A stretch of 25,845 nt of DNA from SIG673 sp045658525 (GTDB lineage: Bacteria > Bacillota > Clostridia > Oscillospirales > CAG-272): contig JAZOVD010000086.1 of NCBI GenBank assembly GCA_045658525.1, positions 1-25,845 of the forward strand, written 5' to 3'. Position numbers and translations under genes: made by a program. The notes beneath the pieces were generated by a model. That model did no database searches, was not told the DNA's origin, and was given only the letters and a program-made list of their open reading frames with translations. Every line of letters begins with the position of its first letter. The stretch's first letter is position 1. Shown one piece after another: positions 22,689 to 25,845 of the stretch.

Positions 22689-22706
22689 TATTTTTTGTGG
22701 TATAAT
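22678..22706 (+). promoter_or_regulatory. Consensus sigma-A promoter of the AraC-type regulator
   Basis: TTGACA (22678-22683) and TATAAT (22701-22706) are both perfect and exactly 17 bases apart. The transcript would start near 22713, about 29 bases before the ATG at 22742. Confidence 0.8.
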
Positions 22707-22741
22707 TATTATCAAAAATCCATATTCGGGAGAAAACGTAT

Positions 22742-23557
22742 ATGTTCATACAGGAGAAGAATTTTGGCAGTAATCTGGCGATAAAATGCGGTTATAAGGA
22801 CGGTGTACATAATTCAGGCGATCATCTGCACCAATTCAGCGAGCTTGAAATGGTACTGGATGGGGAAATAGAAATAACCGTTGAGGGCGAAACACAGATC
22901 GCCCGTGCGGGAGATATAGCGATAATCACACCCTTCAGAATACACTCTTTTCACACGCCAAGGTACGTGAAAATGCTTATATGCGTCTTTTCCAATTCGT
23001 TTATAACCGAGTTTTTGACGCTTTCTGAGATTTGTAAGAAAAGGAAGTCGCACGTTTTCCACGCGTCCGAGCCGCTTTGGAGCTATCTGATGGGCAAGGA
23101 GTTTTATAATACCCAGGGAAAAATAGATTTCGATCCCGTGGCAGATGCAAACTATATACATCACTTGAAATCTACCTTTTACCTGATACTCTCGGAGTAT
23201 TTCAACGCCATGCCCGTTACGGGTGCTTCAAACATAGATAACACCTTATCAAAAATTCTTGTTTACATATCTGAAAATTATACGCAGAATATAACGTTAG
23301 GGTCGGTCGGAGAGGCTTTGGGATATAACCCGAAGTATGTTTCTGCGTGCTTGAAGGCGATACCGGGCGGATCGTTCAGAGCGCTCATAAATTCACTCAG
23401 AATAGAGCGTGCAAAGAGCTTGCTTGTCAGTACGTCCGACAGCAATCTGACCATAGCCTACGAATGCGGATTTGTTTCGCAGGCGAGCTTTCACCGTGCG
23501 TTTCTTGAATTCGTCGGTATGTCTCCTAAAAAATACCGCTTGGAGCATAAGGGGTGA
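22742..23557 (+). CDS. AraC-family transcriptional regulator with cupin sensor domain
   Basis: The 271-aa protein has an N-terminal cupin-type sensor domain (about 20-110), with HLHQFSELEMVLDGEIEITV and GDIAIITPFRIHSFH supplying the likely ligand-binding or metal-binding histidines. The C-terminal AraC domain has two helix-turn-helix motifs (about 165-265), ending with the hallmark TIAYECGFVSQASFHRAFLE and FVGMSPKKYR. Such regulators usually respond to sugars. It is transcribed divergently from the secreted phosphoesterase gene with an overlapping promoter and probably controls that gene, the downstream transporter or both (inferred from position). Confidence 0.9.
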   Translation: MFIQEKNFGSNLAIKCGYKDGVHNSGDHLHQFSELEMVLDGEIEITVEGETQIARAGDIAIITPFRIHSFHTPRYVKMLICVFSNSFITEFLTLSEICKKRKSHVFHASEPLWSYLMGKEFYNTQGKIDFDPVADANYIHHLKSTFYLILSEYFNAMPVTGASNIDNTLSKILVYISENYTQNITLGSVGEALGYNPKYVSACLKAIPGGSFRALINSLRIERAKSLLVSTSDSNLTIAYECGFVSQASFHRAFLEFVGMSPKKYRLEHKG

Positions 23558-23632
23558 CTATAACGAGCAGAGTATTATTTACGGTGTTATATTAAGATTT
23601 TAATTTTATAACATCAAGTTCACAAAATAGTC

Positions 23633-23662
23633 TTGAAATAATGTTTTTGAATATGATAAAAT
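23633..23662 (+). promoter_or_regulatory. Candidate promoter of the MFS transporter gene
   Basis: TTGAAA (23633-23638) and TAAAAT (23657-23662) are spaced by 18 bases. They lie within an inverted repeat (GTTCA near 23618 and TGAAC near 23669) that could be a regulator site. The rest of 23558-23728 is AT-rich with one AT hairpin and no evident gene. Confidence 0.45.
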
Positions 23663-23728
23663 TATTTTGAACTCATTGAATTATGAGGCGCGTAAGAACA
23701 TAGTAACAAGGGGTAAACTTCACTCGAT

Positions 23729-25009
23729 ATGAAACTGGATTACAAACGCACCGTGCTTGTCGGACTTGCGTTTATGACTATCTCTGCATTCTGGCAGCTT
23801 TACAACAACGAGATCCCGCTGATGCTGGAAGATCTTATAGGCAAACGGGATTTTATAATCAACATAATAATGACGCTGGATAACCTTTCCGCGCTCGTGC
23901 TTCTTCCGATTCTCGGTATGCTTTCGGACAGAACTCATACACGGTTCGGTAAGCGTATGCCGTATATACTGGTCGGTACGATACTTTCGGTAGCTTTTAT
24001 GCTTCTTATACCGCTTTCTCACAGCAGAAGGATCGTTCCTCTGTTCTTTGTGGGAGTCGTGGGCGTACTGCTTTCGATGAGCCTTTACCGTTCGCCCGCC
24101 GTCGCTCTTATGCCGGACGTCACTCCAAAGCCGCTCCGTTCGAAGGGCAATGCGATCATCAACCTTATGGGCGCGGTCGGCATAATCTTTGTTCAGGCCC
24201 TCACCCCTGTGCTTGGCGGAGAAAAGAATTATTCGTTGCTCTTTATCTGCGTGGCGGCGTTTATGATGGTAAGCCTCGCTGTTATGTTCGTTACGGTAAA
24301 CGAGAATCAGCTCGTATCGCTTATGCCCCCCGATGAGGAGACTGAGGAGGAGCGCAGAGCGAGAGAGGGCAAGGGAGTCAGGATGCACGACTCGGTTCTC
24401 AAAAGCCTTATATTCCTTTTGCTCAGCGTATTTCTTTGGTATATGGCGTACAGTGCCGTGGAGACCAACTATTCCAGATACGCCGAGGACGTCTGGGGAC
24501 TTATCGAGGGCGAATACACCAAGCCTATGCTGTTTGGAAGTATAGTTGCTCTGGTAAGCTTTGTTCCTCTCGGAATGCTCTCGGGTAAGCTCGGACGCAA
24601 GAAAACGGTGCTTTTGGGCGTTGGCGTTCTGTTCGTGGCGGTCGCTATCACGTCGTTTTTGACGTGGTACACCCCCTTCCTTTACGTTGTATTCGCGCTT
24701 ATAGGAGTTTCCTGGGCGGCTATAAACGTAAACTCATACCCGATGGTCGTTGAGATGAGCAAGGGAGCTGATGTCGGTAAATATACAGGACTTTATTATA
24801 CGTTCTCGATGGTGGCGCAGGTCCTTACGCCTCTTGTCACGGGACTTTTATTCGATCTTCTTAATACACGAAAGGTGCTTTTCCCGTATGCTGCGGCATT
24901 CCTTCTCATTGCTTTCGTAACTATGCTGTTCGTAAAGCACGGAGATAACCGCGAGGAGCCTGTGCATACAACGGAAGTGTCCGTTGATGAAAAGCAACCG
25001 GAGTGTTAA
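23729..25009 (+). CDS. MFS transporter, GPH/SLC45-like
   Basis: The 426-aa protein has about 12 hydrophobic segments and the MFS loop motif between helices 2 and 3, GMLSDRTHTRFGKRMPYI, of the GxxSDR...R.GRR form typical of the glycoside-pentoside-hexuronide and sucrose/SLC45-like transporters. Helix 1 carries FWQLYNNEIPLMLEDLIG. The substrate is not readable from sequence; a sugar, glycoside or related solute is likely. The central loop (EETEEERRAREGKG) is charged, and the C-terminal tail is hydrophilic. The ribosome binding site (AAGGGG, about 10 bases upstream) is modest. The next gene, a phosphodiesterase, begins 38 bases after the stop, probably in the same transcript. Confidence 0.88.
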   Translation: MKLDYKRTVLVGLAFMTISAFWQLYNNEIPLMLEDLIGKRDFIINIIMTLDNLSALVLLPILGMLSDRTHTRFGKRMPYILVGTILSVAFMLLIPLSHSRRIVPLFFVGVVGVLLSMSLYRSPAVALMPDVTPKPLRSKGNAIINLMGAVGIIFVQALTPVLGGEKNYSLLFICVAAFMMVSLAVMFVTVNENQLVSLMPPDEETEEERRAREGKGVRMHDSVLKSLIFLLLSVFLWYMAYSAVETNYSRYAEDVWGLIEGEYTKPMLFGSIVALVSFVPLGMLSGKLGRKKTVLLGVGVLFVAVAITSFLTWYTPFLYVVFALIGVSWAAINVNSYPMVVEMSKGADVGKYTGLYYTFSMVAQVLTPLVTGLLFDLLNTRKVLFPYAAAFLLIAFVTMLFVKHGDNREEPVHTTEVSVDEKQPEC

Positions 25010-25047
25010 TTTAACTTACTGTTTTAACTGAAAGGAACGGTGTGAAT

Positions 25048-25845
25048 ATGAAAAAATCAACGTTTGCCGCAGTAGCTGCGGTAGGTCTTGCGGGGGCTTA
25101 TCTTGCTTCTATTTGTCCGAGAGTCAAGGGGAGACCCGATATTTCCGCGTTTTACGGAAAGGTCTTTGCTCACAGAGGTATGTTTGGCGGAAAGATCGCC
25201 GAAAACTCGATAGAGGCATTCGAGAAAGCCGCTGAAAACGGATACGGAATAGAGCTTGACGTTCAGGTCAGTGGTGACGGTCAGGCGGTAGTGTTCCACG
25301 ATAACTCCCTTCTTCGTATGTTTGGAGAAAACAAGGCGGTAAGTGATCTTACCGTTGAGGAGCTTGCGGAATACTGTATCCCTACTCTTAAAGAGGCTCT
25401 TGCTACGATAAACGGCAGAGTTCCGGTCATAGTTGAGCTTAAAGTTTACGGTAAGGATATTTCCGTATGCCCGATAGCCGCGGAGATACTTGATGAGTAC
25501 AAAGGCGAGTATTGTGTTGAATCGTTTAACCCTTGCGCGCTCAAATGGTTTAAGGATTGCCGTCCCGATGTTGTAAGAGGACAGCTTTCCACCTCGTTTA
25601 TGAAGAACGGTCCGAGAACTCCGCATCATTTCGTTGTTGAGAATCTTATGACGAACTTTATGACGAAGCCCGATTTTATCGCGTATGAGCATAAGTATCC
25701 CGGAAAGCTTTCCGTAATGCTTTGCAGAAACCTTTATAAGGTGCCGGTCATAGCCTGGACGGTGGAGACCGCGGAGCAGTGGAGCCGTTGCGCGGATAGA
25801 TTTGACTCGTATATCTGCGAGGGACTCCCCAAGAAAAAGGTCAAG
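25048..25845 (+). CDS. Membrane-anchored glycerophosphodiester phosphodiesterase (3' end cut by window)
   Basis: The first 266 residues are visible and the frame is still open at the window end. An N-terminal hydrophobic segment (STFAAVAAVGLAGAYLASI) anchors the protein. The GDPD catalytic core follows: FAHRGMFGGKIAENSIEAFE with the catalytic His, GYGIELDVQVSGDG with the metal-binding Glu/Asp, and VVFHDNSLLRM with the second His. It hydrolyses glycerophosphodiesters to glycerol 3-phosphate and an alcohol. Start at 25048 after AAAGGAACGG. Adjacent to the transporter, it may supply or use the transported compound, but this is not proved. Confidence 0.92.
   Translation, partial: MKKSTFAAVAAVGLAGAYLASICPRVKGRPDISAFYGKVFAHRGMFGGKIAENSIEAFEKAAENGYGIELDVQVSGDGQAVVFHDNSLLRMFGENKAVSDLTVEELAEYCIPTLKEALATINGRVPVIVELKVYGKDISVCPIAAEILDEYKGEYCVESFNPCALKWFKDCRPDVVRGQLSTSFMKNGPRTPHHFVVENLMTNFMTKPDFIAYEHKYPGKLSVMLCRNLYKVPVIAWTVETAEQWSRCADRFDSYICEGLPKKKVK

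Overview
The window looks like chromosome from an anaerobic, endospore-forming member of the Clostridia, probably an uncultured gut Oscillospirales-type lineage; rank below class is inference. The evidence is a HisIE fusion, an oxygen-sensitive pyruvate formate-lyase with its radical-SAM activase, three sporulation genes (SpoIVA, a YlmC/YmxH-type PRC-barrel protein, an alpha/beta SASP), strong purine-rich ribosome binding sites and consensus sigma-A promoters.

Layout. (1) 1-238: intergenic DNA with an inverted-repeat element. (2) 239-3625: histidine operon segment hisB-hisH-hisA-hisF-hisIE, closed by a strong terminator near 3663-3714. (3) 3855-7787, minus strand: a Crp/Fnr-family regulator, then pflB-pflA with its own perfect sigma-A promoter and a roughly 200-nt structured leader ending in an intrinsic terminator. 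The 3' part of that leader resembles the ZTP (pfl-motif) riboswitch. (4) 7989-16886, plus strand: a compact 12-gene phage-derived operon encoding a Zn-ribbon-like protein, a small protein in the TerS position, TerL, portal, a Prp-like cysteine protease, a scaffold-like protein, an N4-gp56-type major capsid protein, a 51-aa cationic Cys-rich peptide, two small connector-position proteins, a 584-aa beta-rich protein resembling tail nozzle or DNA-stabilisation proteins, and an XhlA-like coiled-coil/membrane protein. It starts at a promoter carrying a perfect Gram-positive LexA (SOS) box and ends at an intrinsic terminator. No integrase, replication, endolysin, tail fibre or phage repressor gene is present. 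(5) 16911-19183: spoIVA behind a good sigma-E-like promoter, the PRC-barrel gene, and a SASP gene with a structured leader. (6) 19209-22618, minus strand: a 1089-aa secreted metallophosphoesterase-like protein with a duplicated middle domain, followed after 14 nt by a 41-aa peptide gene. (7) 22742-25845, plus strand: a divergent AraC-type regulator, an MFS/GPH-type transporter and a membrane-anchored glycerophosphodiester phosphodiesterase cut by the window end.

The most notable system is region 4. It looks like an SOS-inducible capsid, packaging and portal cassette reduced to about 9 kb, with motor and nuclease residues intact, a dedicated Prp-like protease beside the scaffold and capsid genes, and a position between core metabolic and sporulation genes. 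It could be a domesticated particle (gene-transfer-agent-like or PBSX-like), a satellite, or a well-preserved remnant; the sequence alone does not decide. The pflB leader is the second most interesting element, tying formate production to a possible one-carbon/purine signal.
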